From contig PQWQ01000009.1 of NCBI GenBank assembly GCA_002943765.1, positions 496,001-560,000 of the forward strand: 64,000 nucleotides of DNA, in the 5' to 3' direction. The first letter of the stretch is position 1, and each line of letters starts with the position of its first letter. Source of the stretch: Psoroptes ovis. Taxonomy: Eukaryota; Arthropoda; Arachnida; Sarcoptiformes; Psoroptidae. Below are positions 43,793 through 57,364 of the stretch, one piece after another. The notes under the pieces are model-generated. The model saw nothing but the letters and a program-made list of their open reading frames with translations, searched no databases and was not told the origin of the DNA. A program made the position numbers and the translations under genes.

Positions 43793-43889
43793 ACGCCGAC
43801 TATTTTAATACTCAATGTATTAAATGACGTAAAAATACGTCAACGGCATTTTCATAGTGATAAGTATAAAGACGTATTTTTACGTCTTT
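43793..43889 (+). repeat. CpG-rich dyad element, copy 2
   Basis: Left box ACGCCG at 43793-43798. First hairpin GACGTA-AAAA-TACGTC at 43826-43841. Right box AACGGC at 43842-43847. Second hairpin with 9-bp perfect arms, AAAGACGTA-TTTT-TACGTCTTT, at 43868-43889. The two GACGTA..TACGTC hairpins are also exact reverse complements of each other, so the whole piece can fold as two small hairpins or one larger one. Box offset 49 bp, as in copies 3 and 4. Confidence 0.65.
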
Positions 43890-46800
43890 GTACAAATCTA
43901 AGAGATTTATACATGAAAATTTTTATGACAGAAATTTTGAACTGAATAAAAAAAATTAATGGGAAAAAGTAAATTCTAAACACATAGGAAATCAATGGAT
44001 TCCTTTAATGATGATAATAATAATTATTATTTTTTGTACCAAAAAAAAAATAATAAGAAAAAAACAATAAAAAAGATTTTCATTTTTTTCATAATAATAA
44101 TAATAAATTCTTATTGTAATATTACCAATGGTAAGACATTACAGGATAATAGTGAAAACAATGAAAATTACCGAAAGACAATTGAAAATTTCCATTGAAT
44201 ATGAATGGATGGAATTTCTAATAAAAAGTTTTCTTATTGTTTTTTATTTGTTTTGTATTTGCTTATTTTCAAAATTGGTGTATAATCATTTAATCCAATA
44301 TAATAATAATAATCATAAACATTATTATTATTTTTAATGGGAAAAAATAATAATGAAATAACGATGAATTATTAATCGAAAATTTCCATTATGCACAATG
44401 ATATTTCGTCTATTTTTGATTAAATTATCATCATTATCAATATTAATACCATTGTCATTCAAGTATTACCCCATAGATTATTATATGATTATTATGTGAT
44501 CAATTATTAAATGATCAATCGATCAATTAATGATCATCTGATTATGATGAATTCAATTTTTAATGATATGTATTTATTGATTCATGGATTAACTGAAATA
44601 ATGCAAAATTCATAACGATTGTTAGAGTAAATATTATTAATACGGCAAAATGTGTAAATATTTGAAATCATTTGATTATGAAATCATTTAAAACCATTAT
44701 ACCGCTGATATATTTATGAATTACACTGTCCAAATCACATGGCGACTAATCATCATCATGATTTCAAATATAATGATATTATTATTGCACCTTTTAGGGA
44801 GTTGTCATTTATCGTATCTTTTTTAACGTACAAAAACCATTGTCGCATATCGTTATTATGATTCAAAAACATTGTTGTCTTGTCAATATCATTGTTTATG
44901 ATGATTATGATGATAAATTATCGTAAACAATAAACAACGATGGGCAGTGTCGTCGAAATTAATACATCAATAACCATATTCATCATATCATAGACGTTGG
45001 ATTAATTATTTTTTCACAGGTATTAATTGTTTGCTCCAATCAATCATTTATTTGCTAGTTTTAAATTATTTATTTGATGATTGTCACCTTTTTAAAGAAA
45101 AAAATTAAATACAAAAGTGTCATGTATTTAAAGCATGGCTCAAACATAATCGCCTTTTTTTGAGTTGACTAATATTGAAAAGGATTTTAAAAGTTTTGAT
45201 GGACACTTATTTTTTGTATGTACGAAATGGATAAAAACTTTTCCATTTCGCACAAAACTTTTCAATTGTAAGAAATATAAGTTTTTTTTTGAACAAAACA
45301 AAAATTCGTAGAAACCTTTTTAAAAAATTTGATGACAATTGATTATTGAATGAATAAATGTGTGTTTTTTCTTTAATGCCAACGTCGATTGACCGTAAAT
45401 AATCGAGACAAAAATTTATTCAAAACAAAAACATGTGAAAAATATCCATGAATCAAAATGAAAATCAATGTAAACTCTACGGCAAATTGAAAAAATTAAT
45501 TTTTATTGATTTTTTTTTCATTTTATTTTATTTAAAATTTTTCATTTTTCAATCATCATACATTATTCATACACATGATTTTTCAAAACAATTATAACAA
45601 TTTGTCAATACATGATTGATTGAAATATTTTTTTTTTTACTACGACTGTTCAAAGTGTGTTTATTGTCGTCTGTAAATTTGATATTTAGATCAATTATTC
45701 ATAATCGAAAATGTAAACTAATCTAATTATTTGAAACAAATATTTATTTCAACATTATTATTATATTGATTCATAAATATTAATTGATTACATTTGAACT
45801 GTCTGTCATATATTGGCTCTGGTTTAATTTTATGATTAACAGGTTCAAAATAATAATATTTTCATAAATTTAAAATCAAATAAACAATAAATCAATCAAT
45901 CATTCATTCATTCATTCATTCATTCATTCATTCATTGCAACGAGATGTGTGTATTTAATGCATTGAAGGTAAAATGTGAAATTTTATAAACAAAATCAAT
46001 TTTAAATTCAATGTGTGTTTGTATTGGTATAGAAGTCAAATATATAGTTTTGTATGTGGTATTCCTATGTGTTTATACAAGAAATGTTTTTATTTTTTTC
46101 ATTTTCAAATGTCTAATTTTTTCACGGTTTCCTAGTTTGTGTTTGTATTTCATGTCAATTTATTTTCAATCGATTTTTTTCCATGTTTTGGATAATTTTG
46201 TAATTAAATTAATTAATTTTAAAAAAAATAAAAGGGACAGATTGAAAGGGCTATAGAATGGAGTGGAGAGATTGGGAGAATGGAAAAAAAAGGAATGAAA
46301 AGAAAATTTGTTAAAAGGACGTCATTTAATTTGAATTTAAAATGATTCTATTTTTTCGTTTCGTTTGAAAACATACATTCATTGATGATCGATCGATCGA
46401 TCGATTGATTGATAGAAATGGATAATGCTGCTGATGATGATGATGATGATGATGATGTATGTTTGCTTTATGTGAAATGTGTATTTTTGGCTTATTGTAA
46501 TTGTAATTGTAATAACAACAACAACAATTGAATGATTGTAAGGGATATGAAAGGGGAAAAGATGAATGAATAAAGGGAAAAATTAATGGATATTTTATAA
46601 TAATAATAATAATAATGAAAATGATTTAAAATGAATCCAAAAAAATAAAATAAAATAAAATATACAATTTTAAAATGAATGAATGAAAGTGTATATAAAT
46701 AAATAAATCGAAATAAAAATAAAATTTCAATATTTTATATTTATATTTATATATATATATATATGAGAATATACATTTCATATTTATACAAATAAATTTG

Positions 46801-47123
46801 TAAATATATTTATAAATGATATTCATAATAATAATAATAATATCATTGTTTTTTTTTCTTTTGGGGAAAATAATAATTAATAGATTTGATAATAGAATTG
46901 ATTTGTAATGATTTCAGAATCAATCAAGAATTTCATGGGTTTGGTATGGTTATGATACAAAAAAAAAGAAAGATGAGATGAGATACACATGTTTTGTCGC
47001 TAATAATAATAAATGTATGTTAGGGGGTAAATTTGTAGAATTATAATTAATTTTTATAATTATATAATAATAATAATTAATAATAGTGTAAGTAAATCAT
47101 ATTTTTGTTTGTTTGTAATAATA
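43890..47123. other. Gene-free AT-rich DNA left of SHOC2
   Basis: No gene supported. Near 45901-45936 is (CATT)n, near 46436-46456 (GAT)n, near 46600-46615 (ATA)n and near 46740-46765 (TA)n. The last part should contain the SHOC2 3' UTR. Confidence 0.45.
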
Positions 47124-49586
47124 TCACATACGATAAGGACCTTTCATCTTGAGGTATTGTATAACTAATGAAGGGCCACCATTAACAATATCAGTTGGAA
47201 ATTGTGATAATGGGCAATTTTCAATACTCATTATATGTAGATTGGCACAAAGTGCAAGTTCAAACGGAAGATAATGTAAATTTGGATTATCATTTATATA
47301 CAATGATTCTAAATTTTCCAATGTACCTATTTGTGAGTAAATAATTAATTCCGATTATTCGAATATTCTTTTTTAAAACACAGATTAATTGCATACCAAT
47401 TTCTTCAGGTAATGTTGACAAATTATTTTCACCAACACTCAAATACGTAAGCTTTGTCAAATGTCCTATTGCTCTTGGAATCGATGTCAATTGATTATTT
47501 TGCAATACTAAACGTTGTAATTCGCTCAAATAACCTTTTTAGAATATAATTTTTGAATAAATATTTTGTAAGAGATTTAATTGAAATGAATACTCACCAA
47601 TCTCGTTTGGTAATGATTCTAAACGATTTTCTTCCAATTCCAATATACGAAGTTTTCGTAATCGTCCTATTGTTGATGGCAAACGTTTGAGATTATTATT
47701 GGAAAGAATTAATACTTCTAAATTTTCCAAATGTTCAATATCATCCGGTATTTTTGGCAGCTGATTTGTTCCTAAATTAAGCTCGACCATATTAATCCAT
47801 GTACCAATATCTAATGGTAATGATGTTAATTGATTGTCAACCATGTTTAATTTTGTTAGATTGGCAGCACGAGAAAAAATGCCAAATGGTATTTTTGTAA
47901 TTTTATTATGCTCCATATTGATTGACTATTGAAGAAAAAAAATATTTAATATTTTGAAAATTGTAAAAATGAATAATTACATTGACAGTGCAAAATTGCG
48001 ATGGACCACCAATCGGATACGATGTGAAATTATTTCTTGATAATGTCAATGTTGACAAATTCGAAAGACTAGACAATAGACCGTCTGGTAATTGTGATAA
48101 TGAATTATTTTCAACATTAAATTCAGTCAATTTAATGCAATTGCTCAACGATCTTGGCACTGATATAAGGCGATTGTATCTGCGTTGAAAAATAAATGAA
48201 AACATTAATAATACAAAATATGAAAAACACTATCACTACCTTAGACCAAGTCTTGTTAAATTAATTAAATTGCCAATACTATTTGGAATATCAACAAGCT
48301 CATTATGATGTACATCTAATGTTGTCAATTGAACACAATTGCCGATCTCTATTGATTCATGAAATAATCAAAATGAATATATTTGATTCACTTGAATTTT
48401 TTAGAAATTTACCTGAAGGTAAATGTTCAATATGATTATTTGATACATCAAGTGTAACTAATTGTACCAATTTTCCAATACCGCCAGGTAATTCTTTTAT
48501 CTTATTTTCACGTAAACTAAGCATTGTTAGATTCTGATTTTTTGGGAAAATTTCATTATTAAATTATTTCAATTGAATAATTTTCATACATTTGATCATT
48601 GATACTAACCGTTAAATTTGATAAATCTTCACTAACAGATCTTATACGATTGAAACGCAATAGCAAAGTTGTTAATGATGTTAAGCGATATACAACATCA
48701 GGTATCTTTTAATGGGATTATTGGGAATAAATTATTCTGAAAATTGAAAATAATCAAATTAAAATTACCTCATTTAATTTGTTATGTCTCAAGTCCAACA
48801 CTTTTAAACGTTTAAGATTTGAAAGACTATCGGGCAACGATGTCAATGAATTTTCATTGACCGCTAATTTTTCCAAATTAACCAAACAACCAATCTCATT
48901 TGGTAGTGTGATCAATTTATTTTGATATAAATAACATTCAACTAGTTGTGTCAGATCACGTATCGATACAGGTAATGATGATAAATTTGATTTTGTTAAA
49001 TCAAAACTTTTACTGCCTTCTTCTTTACATTTTTGTATTTTTTTATCAACATCTAAACCACTGTGTAGTGATTGCTTTTTTCGTGTTGTTGCTGGTTTTG
49101 GTTTTGTTTGTCCCGGTGAATGTATCATTACTTGTTTAGGTCTTGAACCAAAATCACTTGATGAACTAATGCTCGATTTTTTATCCTAATAAATAAATTA
49201 ATTTTATTAATTGAAAGAATTGGATGAAAAGTAAATTATCACCGTACTTTGAACGGAAAATCTCTACTAGTTGATGGTTGATCAAATGGACTTGGTGGCG
49301 GTATTGGCTCATCACTGATAAATGAACTAGTTGTTGTAGCCATCGATGATGTACCGGCAACGCCTGGCAGTGAGCTAGATTGACCTTCAGATTCCGGTGA
49401 ACTAGGACTGAGTGCTGTCGCCGATTGTTGCAAACTTTTCGATCCACCAACAACTCCAGCAATTGATTCAATTGTTGTTGGGTCTATCAACGATGACGAT
49501 GTCGAGGCTAAGATTTGTTGTTGTTGTTGTTGTTGCGGCACATTTTCTGATTTATCTTTACTTGATTTACTATGTTTTCTCATCAT
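47124..49586 (-). CDS. Shoc2: Leucine-rich repeat protein SHOC2 (SUR-8/SOC-2)
   Basis: A scaffold that, with MRAS and PP1 catalytic subunit, dephosphorylates RAF and promotes RAS-MAPK signalling. Nine coding exons: 49586-49248, 49185-48769, 48705-48610, 48533-48413, 48348-48240, 48179-47981, 47925-47598, 47534-47397 and 47326-47124. All phases agree, giving 649 aa. Residues 1-170 are low complexity (Ser, Gln7 run, Pro), longer than in vertebrate SHOC2 (582 aa total). From about 172 on is an unbroken array of about 20 SDS22-like repeats of the form LxxLPxxIGxLxxLxxLxLxxN. Diagnostic stretches include LRHNKLNEIPDVVYRL, NMEHNKITKIPFGIFSRA, LGTNQLPKIP, ENRLESLPNEIG, and the conserved tail GPSLVIQYLKMKGPYRM. 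Introns are 49-70 nt; two acceptors (AAAAG) lack a strong pyrimidine tract. The gene looks intact. Confidence 0.97.
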
Positions 49587-52074
49587 TTCATTTTATTTCT
49601 ATTATTGATTACTGATGATTAATTATTACTGTAACTAGTATGATTCTGATTTAATTTATATTGAAATTTATTTTAAATAATAATATAAAAATATATGCAA
49701 TAAGCTGTAAATGATTGGTTGAGCACAAAATATTCAATGCATGTATATGATTGAAATATGATATAATGTAATATTCAAATTATTTAATTCAATATTTTTT
49801 CATTGTTGAATGAATAAATTTTTTTTCTTTACTTTAAAAACATTTTTCCTGATGCTTGAGCAATACAAATTGTAATAATAATAATAATAATAATTTTAAT
49901 TTGTTTGTAAACAGGAGAAAACAAATTTCGATTCAATAATTTGATTCCTAAATAAACGAAATGAATAAATAAATTAGTAAAAATTATAAAAAATGAAATC
50001 AAAGTATAATCACACATTGAATATATTTTGAATTTACAAATAAAAATTAATGAGTATTCCAATTATTTTAAACAATGAATTATTTGGATGAATTATTAGT
50101 TATTGGTTTTATTGCAAATGTATTTTGGTAATATTTATTTATCTTTGATTATTATTATTGTTGTTCATTTAATGATATGCATAAAAAAATAATTATAAAA
50201 AATAATGAAATTAATTTTGATCAATCGAGAATGGTGTTTGAAGCAATATTTTCAACAAATGAGTCACATGTTTTATACAAAAAAAAATTATTGATTAATT
50301 GATCAATCAATGTCAATTATTTTGGACTGAGAAAAAATTTAAAAGGCCGGCAATAATAATTGATTCATGGCTCTGTTGAATATTATTTATTTTTCAAAGG
50401 AAAATAATTTAAACTTTAATTTTACAGTCAATGATTATGTAACAAAGACGGCATAATAAAATATGAAAGAAAACTTCAATCATATCTTAATTAATTATCA
50501 TAATTATATGAAGCTGAAAAAGTTTGCATTTCTATGCATAATGAAAGAAAAAATAAATAAATTTGCATATATTTCAATTAATTTCATTTTCTCTTCTTCT
50601 CTTTTTTTGAAAGAGATGTTTAAATGATAAAAATGTAAAATTCAAAAGAAAAAAACTCATGAAAAAAAAATTATGCAAATCGTTACAATGAAGAACGACA
50701 GATGGCAGTGCTGGTGAAATTTTTGAAAATTTTTGAATTTTTTTTTTTTTGCTTTGTTACCTCGAAATATCTATCATTTTCTTTGCATAATTTAACATTA
50801 ATTTATCGATTTTTTAAAATAATTTTTTCTTTTTTTGATTTAAACAGGATCAAATTTAAAATAAAATTCAATACATTTGCATGTGTATTTGATATATTTA
50901 CATGCAAAGTTTGCGATGGTAAATGATGAATGCATCAGTTTTGTTGCAAGTTGTTGCAATCAAATTTTTTCTCAAATTATATCGATATGATTCATCATTC
51001 ATTCATTCAATGCTTGTTGAATATTTGTGAATAGGACTGGTTTTTGATGCAATTCTATTTTGAAAATTTTTGAACTTTGAATAAAATAATATTTGCAAAT
51101 CAAATTTCGACAATACAATGCTATTTGATGCATTGAATAGTAAATTGCATAGGGCATAATGAAAATTACATTTTGCAAATTGATTAAAATAAATTTTTGC
51201 ATAAACTTACCGTCAATTTTTTTGGTTAAATTCAATTCATGTATTTAAAACAATGCAATCATCGATTTATTGAATCGTATCAATCGTATTATTATTGTAG
51301 ATTAATAATGAACTAAAAGGCCATAGAATAATTTGAAAGTGATGAAGAAAAATTTTGCATTTGTCGAAATTCAAACAAATAGAAAATATTCAACAATTTA
51401 TTCAGTTGAATTTATGTATAGACGATAATAAAAGGTGTAAACATAGAATAAATATTTCAAAAATTTCAAGAAAAAAAAAACTGGTAAATTCAATGATTCT
51501 TGAGAAATATAATGAATTTTCAAAATTTAGGCACGATCAATTATTTGAATATTTTTCAAATTTTTTCATGTAAAAATATATGCAACATGAATTATATGAT
51601 CAATTTGCACACATCAATCTCATTGAACAAGCCAGAAAAAAAACAAATAAATGATAAACCTTTGAATGATTTTAAACAAAGATAATTTTTTAAAGCAATT
51701 TTATTCGCTCATTGTTCATTGATTCATTCATTCATTCATTCAAAATTCAATTCAATCATATTTGCCATTGAATTATGGACAACAACAATAACAGCAACAT
51801 TTTCATATACCATAAACCATAAAATTTAAAAATTCTTTGCTTTTTTTTGCTGAAAATATTGAACATTGAAGAAGAATGATGATAACAATAATGAATGGAA
51901 TATGTAATATGAATGAATGAATGGAAAAAACCTACGACAATATTTTTTTTTCAAATTTTTTCATGTTTTGAAATTGCGCGTTTTGCAGCAGTGGCGAAAT
52001 GAAAATTTTGAGACGAGAAAAAAAATTTTTGCTTTGGACACGGTCGGTGAACAGAATCGAGTGTCTGCCTACGA
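49587..52074. other. Intergenic, upstream of SHOC2
   Basis: The SHOC2 promoter must lie at the left end. The rest is AT-rich with (AAT)n near 49876-49893 and poly-A near 51470. A base-balanced patch at about 51975-52080 leads into dyad-element copy 3. No gene seen. Confidence 0.45.
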
Positions 52075-52168
52075 GCGCCGGCATTTTAAAAATAACATAC
52101 GTAGAAAGCGTATCAGTACGTCAAAAGCCTGTCAAGGCAAAGCAGAAAAAACGTATTTACACGTTTTT
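52075..52168 (+). repeat. CpG-rich dyad element, copy 3
   Basis: Left box GCGCCG at 52075-52080. First dyad CGTA-TCAG-TACG at 52109-52120. Right box diverged to AAAGCC at 52124-52129 (offset 49). Second hairpin AAAAACGT-ATTTAC-ACGTTTTT with 8-bp perfect arms at 52147-52168. About 100 bp upstream (51975-52075) is also unusually CpG-rich, so the full element may be longer. Open frames of 76-90 codons through it look like by-products. Confidence 0.6.
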
Positions 52169-53490
52169 GGCCGTGTCAAGTCAGATTAATTTTGAAAAAT
52201 ATTACAATCAATTTAAATGTAAATTCTGAAATGAAAAAAAAAATTGAAAATGAAAATGAATTAAAATCAATTGAAATTATTGCAATTGAATATATTGAAC
52301 ACAGAGATATGAATGTGAAGAAATTGGAAGAAAAATATTTTCAAATCCAATCAATTGCAAATGCAAATAATGAAAAGCAGAAGCAAATATGAATTCAAAA
52401 TGAATTAATGCACATAGAGAATTATTATCATCATCATCATCATCGAAAGCGATGATCATTCGAAAAATTGGAACACCATGATGAAAGATAATAATAATAA
52501 TAATAATAATAATAAAATTGAATCCTGGATGACATAGACCTAAATATATCAAATGAATTTTTATTTGAATGTATATAAATGTGTGTGAGTATGTGTGTGT
52601 GTGTGTATGTGTGTGGGTGCATGTTTTTTCCGGAACATCGAAAATATTATAAAAATATATTCAAAAAAAAAAAAAAAAAAAAATTGTATTCATCATATTG
52701 AAAATTGAATAATGAATATCATAACACAAAAGAATGCATCATAAACTTGTTGTTGTTGGTGTTGTTTATTCATCATAATAAATGGTCATTTTTTTTCGAA
52801 AATCGATGGATGGACACAATTCCGTGTATAAAACAATGATATTTTTTTAACAGGCAAACAGTCAAATGTCAAATCAGGGTCATCGACGACAATTGAATTT
52901 TGAGCATGAAAATATCCGCAAAACTGGTACCGAATTTTCAAATTCAAAATTGAATTTTTCATAGAAAATTAATGGAAATGAATTATGATTTCAATGATTA
53001 TTTATTTTTTTTTTTTTTTTGAAAAAAATAAAATTCCTGGATTCATTTTTCGAAATGTGACGTAAGATATAAGGGAATATAAACATTCACATCATAAGCC
53101 CATATCAAATATATATTCTATGTGTTTTTTATGTTGTATTTCACACATGTTTACAATGTTCACAAAATGATAATTTCAAAGGAATTGAATCGAAAAACAA
53201 ATCCATATGATGATGATGGTGATGGTGATGATGATGGTGGTGGTGAGAATTTAGGTCATCCAGGATCATTTGAAAAATTATTTTTTTTGCCTGAACAAAA
53301 AAATAAAATAAAATAAAATAAAAACACATTCATGTGTGTATGTATTGTTATATAATCATTGCTGTTATAGCAAAATTCAATTGAATATATACTATTCAAT
53401 ACAAAATGCAATGATGATAATATAATATATTTGAAATAAAATATTTTATATGAATATTTGTGACTTACTGAACTCGATCATTTTCCAATA
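52169..53490. other. Gene-free AT-rich DNA
   Basis: Contents: (CAT)n near 52428-52442, (ATA)n at 52487-52515, a GT-rich run near 52580-52613, poly-A near 52662-52683 and (GAT/GGT)n near 53208-53243. No gene. Confidence 0.45.
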
Positions 53491-53574
53491 TATTAGGTTG
53501 TCCGATAAGTTCTTGCCGATTTTCCAATTATTTTCTACGATATAACCGGCGAAAACTTTCCGGACAACCTAATA
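53491..53574. mobile_element. 80-bp mariner-type MITE, copy 2
   Basis: The element is 53493-53572, flanked by TA on both sides (53491-53492, 53573-53574). The terminal repeats TTAGGTTGTCCGATAAGTT and AACTTTCCGGACAACCTAA match over 19 bp with two mismatches. The same family as copy 1 at 39.4 kb, of identical length, and better preserved. Non-coding. Confidence 0.88.
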
Positions 53575-55980
53575 AATATTGAATATATAAGCGTGTTATA
53601 TTCACTTCCAATAATATATACACATTGTTTTTGTGTATAATTGTTCTGCTATATTAATTATACAATCGGCTCCAATGTGTATATGAACCATTGATGATAT
53701 GAGAAAAAAAATACCCGGAATTGAAATTTTTAAAAAATATATGATGGTATTGAATCTATGATATGACAACCATTATATGAACCTGATATATGTGTACACA
53801 GATATATGGGAAATATATGTTCATCATCATCGTAATATAAACATATAAATAAATATGACACATATGTTTATTGAATATACGCGTATAAATATTGCTATTG
53901 TTGTTGTTGTTCATGTTGATTATGATGTTGATGAAGCAGATGATGATGATGATGATGATGTTGAATGGTGACCATGACTGACTGACTTGAATTTCCAGAA
54001 TTTTTTTTTTTGTTTGAAAAAACAAATATATACTGGAAATTTGAATGGATGGATGGATGGATGGATGAATGGTTGATTTTATTCTATTTATTTTTCATGG
54101 AAAACAACCGAAACCAAAGATCCAGGATCTAGAAAATAATTTGCCATTTGCCACAATTCTTTTTTTCTTCTTCGGGTGCATATATATATTGCATTTAGTG
54201 GAAATTGTAAGATCAAAAATATCTTGAAATTTTTTTCCAAAGATATTTCAAGATACTCAGTATATTAATGATATTTCTGATAAATGAAATTTTTATTAAT
54301 CAAAATTTGATTGATATAAATCAAAATCGATTGAAATTAATCGAAATTGTATTCATTGTTCGTGTCTTGGTCAAAATCATTTTCATTTTGATTTAATTCA
54401 AAATATTTTTTTCAAAATTATAATCATCATATTTGTCAATGATGATGATGATGTTAAATTTTGCAAAATGAACAATATTCAATACGAATAATAATAATCA
54501 TATGAGAATCATTTGTTTGAATTTCAAAAATTTTTTAAAATCCCGGGAATTCTGTATTGTTTTGTTTTTCTTTCAATATTTCTTCACCCGATTCACCATA
54601 TCATAGTTAATATATAACTATTTTGTTATATTAATGTGTATGACGATATAGAAATATACGATTCGTTCAAGGCTAAATAATCTTAACATGTTTTTATATG
54701 TTTGAAGAATTGTTTTTTGTTGGGAATTTTGAATTTTACACCAACCAAAGAACAAAAAAAAAATCAATTGCAAAATTAATTTCATCGATATTTTATAATT
54801 AATAAGTTAAATTGAAATTCATTCATCGATTAGAAATTGTTGGTAATTGGCGACAAACAAATTCACAAATTTATCATACCAAATTTTCTAACTGTGAAAA
54901 CAACAGGTTTTCGGGGGCGTTTGCAGGTCTAAAATCATTATCGTCACGATCACAAGATGCAAAAATGAATCAAAACACAAAAACAAATGGGGAAAAAAAG
55001 ATGGATTTGATTTGAGTAAAATTTAATTTTGAAAACTTCATGCAAAAATAATTATTTAAAATAAAATTTGCACTCAAATAAACACACATGCAAAGCATTG
55101 ATGATGTTGAATTGATTGAGATTTTTCAAAAATCATTAGAAAAATTGATCTGAATTGTAATTTGAATTCATTAATTTTTTTTTTTAATAATTGAATTTCT
55201 GTAAAGCGAATCGAATAAAATTAAATTCAAATTTTTTTTTATAAATTTATCAATTTCAATATTTGTATTATCATTATAATAATAATAATAATAGAAATGC
55301 ATGTGATATTTGAAATGTATGATCATTTTTTAATGGATGCAAATAAATGGTTGTGTATGGTGTTTTCAATTTCAATGTTCAATCATTTGAATTCTGTGAA
55401 ATTTGAAATATTAATATAATTGATAATAATTAATTGATATTAAAAAGCATTTACAAAATAAAATCATTATAATAATAATTATAAGTGGATTGAATTTTTC
55501 AATTTCGTTTTTTTTTCGTTACTTTAAGTAAACTAGTGAATCATGTGTGTTTGTATGTGAATGTAAATATAAGCATGCAATTGTTTGTATTGGTTTTCAA
55601 TTGATTTGACCCTAAAAATAATTTTTTAACAAATTTTAAAATTTTATATTATGAGTAAATAATCATGTTTTTAGTATGTGTGTATCGAAAAAAAATTTAA
55701 AACCAAAAAAAACGCAAATAAAATCAAAAATTTTGTCCCGAAAAAAAAAAAAATAATTTGTCTATGTTGGTTGTCAACAAAGTCAATTTCAGTCTTATTT
55801 GCAAGGTGAGTAGTAATGTGTAATCTATTTGTGTGGGTTTTTTCAAGTGTGTGTGTTTGTGTGTTATCTTATGAGATGATATTTCTTTGAACTTTTTGTT
55901 GTTATTGTTGCAAATTGCTTTTTATAAAATTTCGAGTGTATAATGTATATAATTCATTTCAGAAATCATTTCTCCATTCA
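53575..55980. other. Intergenic between SHOC2 and Pur-alpha
   Basis: No supported gene. It holds (GAT)n near 53940-53960 and (GGAT)n near 54044-54063. A hairpin with 11-bp perfect arms TATCTTGAAAT / ATTTCAAGATA lies at 54220-54255. A more complex patch near 54830-54970 contains GGGGGCGTTTGCAGG, which I do not recognise; it could be a lost exon or RNA fragment. The right end should be the Pur-alpha 3' UTR. Confidence 0.45.
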
Positions 55981-57364
55981 TTATTTTGCCGATGTTGTTG
56001 CTTGATTACCATTATTATGTGATTTATTTGATTTGGTACCCGTATTTGTGTTTCTTTCCGTTGAAGTGCCACTACTTTCATCACCGCCACCAGAAGCAGA
56101 TGTATTAGCATTATTATTTGGGTTCATTTTATCAACATATTCAGCAAATATGTCTCGGAAACGAGCCCATGACCGTTCTGGAATGGTGATCGATGATCGT
56201 GTACTACTTTTGACCTGTAATTATGGAAACAATTTATTATTTTTATGATACTGATTACTAGAGTGTATACCTCAGAAATACGCATAAATACACCAATCTT
56301 ATTTTGTCCAATGTCAAAGTAAAATTTTTTATTCTCAACTCGGAAATTGGTTCCTTCAGGCAAAGTGTCTCGAAATCCTCCTTCTTCAGTGCCAAATTCG
56401 TCAAGTAAATCGGTCAATGCATCTCTAAATTCAATCATTCCTTGGGCTGGGATAGCAATCTGAGTTCGCGTACCAATATGTGTAAATGATTGTGAGACCT
56501 AATGAAATAATTATCAACAGTAATGACCATTCAAGAAATTTTTCTCGTATTGTTTACCCTTAGGAAGCGACCACGAGTATTTTCTTTTAAATCAAGAAAA
56601 TATCTTCTGTTATCTTTGATGATGATTTCTGATTTTATTTTGCCATCTTCAGGACAATTATCAAGATTCGGTGGACCTATTATTTGTAATATAAATATTA
56701 ATGAATGCCAAATTCATTTCAATAATAACAAATACCTAAAGAAGCATAAAGTTCAGAAAATGTTGTCAAATGGTCACGAAACTCTCGTGCAGCAGCCATC
56801 GATAATAACAATCGACTTTTACGACCAGCACTACCAACCTAGATAAAATAAAATAAATTTTAATTTCGAAAAATGAGTGAACAGTATTAGGGGACCATAC
56901 CTCAGCCACTTTAATGAAACGTCCACGATGATTTTGTTTGACATCCAGATAAAATCGTTTATGTTGAATATGCAATGTTTTCGTAGCCAATTCTTGCTCA
57001 TTTTGTTGAGTCGGTTGTTCGATGCCACCGCCTGCAGATGAAACTATAATAAAAGTAAAAAAATGAAATAAGAATTCACAAAACACATAATTTGAAATTC
57101 GCGCCAAATCAATTTTTTGAACATGCAAAAATATTTCTACATATCGATACAATCGATATTTATATCTATAATCATGACGATACGGTCATCTATTCTGCTC
57201 TATAAATTATTCGCCAAAGGCAATCAACAACAATTAGGCGTCATTAATCAAAGAAAAACTATTCTAGTGACATTAAATTTAAAGATAATAAAGAAGTATT
57301 AAAATAAATATGAACCATTACTCGATGTTTGATGTGAATCTTCACCGCTTCGATCGTCTGACAT
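55981..57364 (-). CDS. Pura: Pur-alpha: single-strand DNA/RNA-binding transcription and mRNA-transport factor
   Basis: Six coding exons: 57364-57322, 57043-56901, 56838-56736, 56676-56558, 56498-56271 and 56214-55981. Phases agree, giving 289 aa. Three PUR repeats are visible: I at about 33-97 (TKTLHIQHKRFYLDVKQN, GRFIKVAEV, SRLLLSMAAAREFRDHL), II at 108-172 (IKDNRRYFLDLKENTRGRFLRVSQ, RTQIAIPAQGMIEFRDALTDLL) and III at 182-242 (FRVENKKFYFDIGQNKIGVFMRISEV, SSITIPERSWARFRDIF). Each has the family pattern of four beta strands and one helix; repeats I and II bind purine-rich strands and III dimerises. The N-terminus is short with GGG only, lacking the long Gly run of mammals, and the C-terminus is Asn/Ser/Thr-rich instead of Gln/Gly-rich. 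The gene looks intact. Confidence 0.97.

Noticed and set aside
54220..54255. Hairpin with 11-bp perfect arms and 14-nt loop
   Set aside because: Stem too short for a miRNA precursor, no flanking duplication; plausible by chance in AT-rich DNA.
54830..54970. Patch with GGGGGCGTTTGCAGG, considered as a small RNA gene or exon
   Set aside because: No tRNA, snRNA or protein signature could be recognised.
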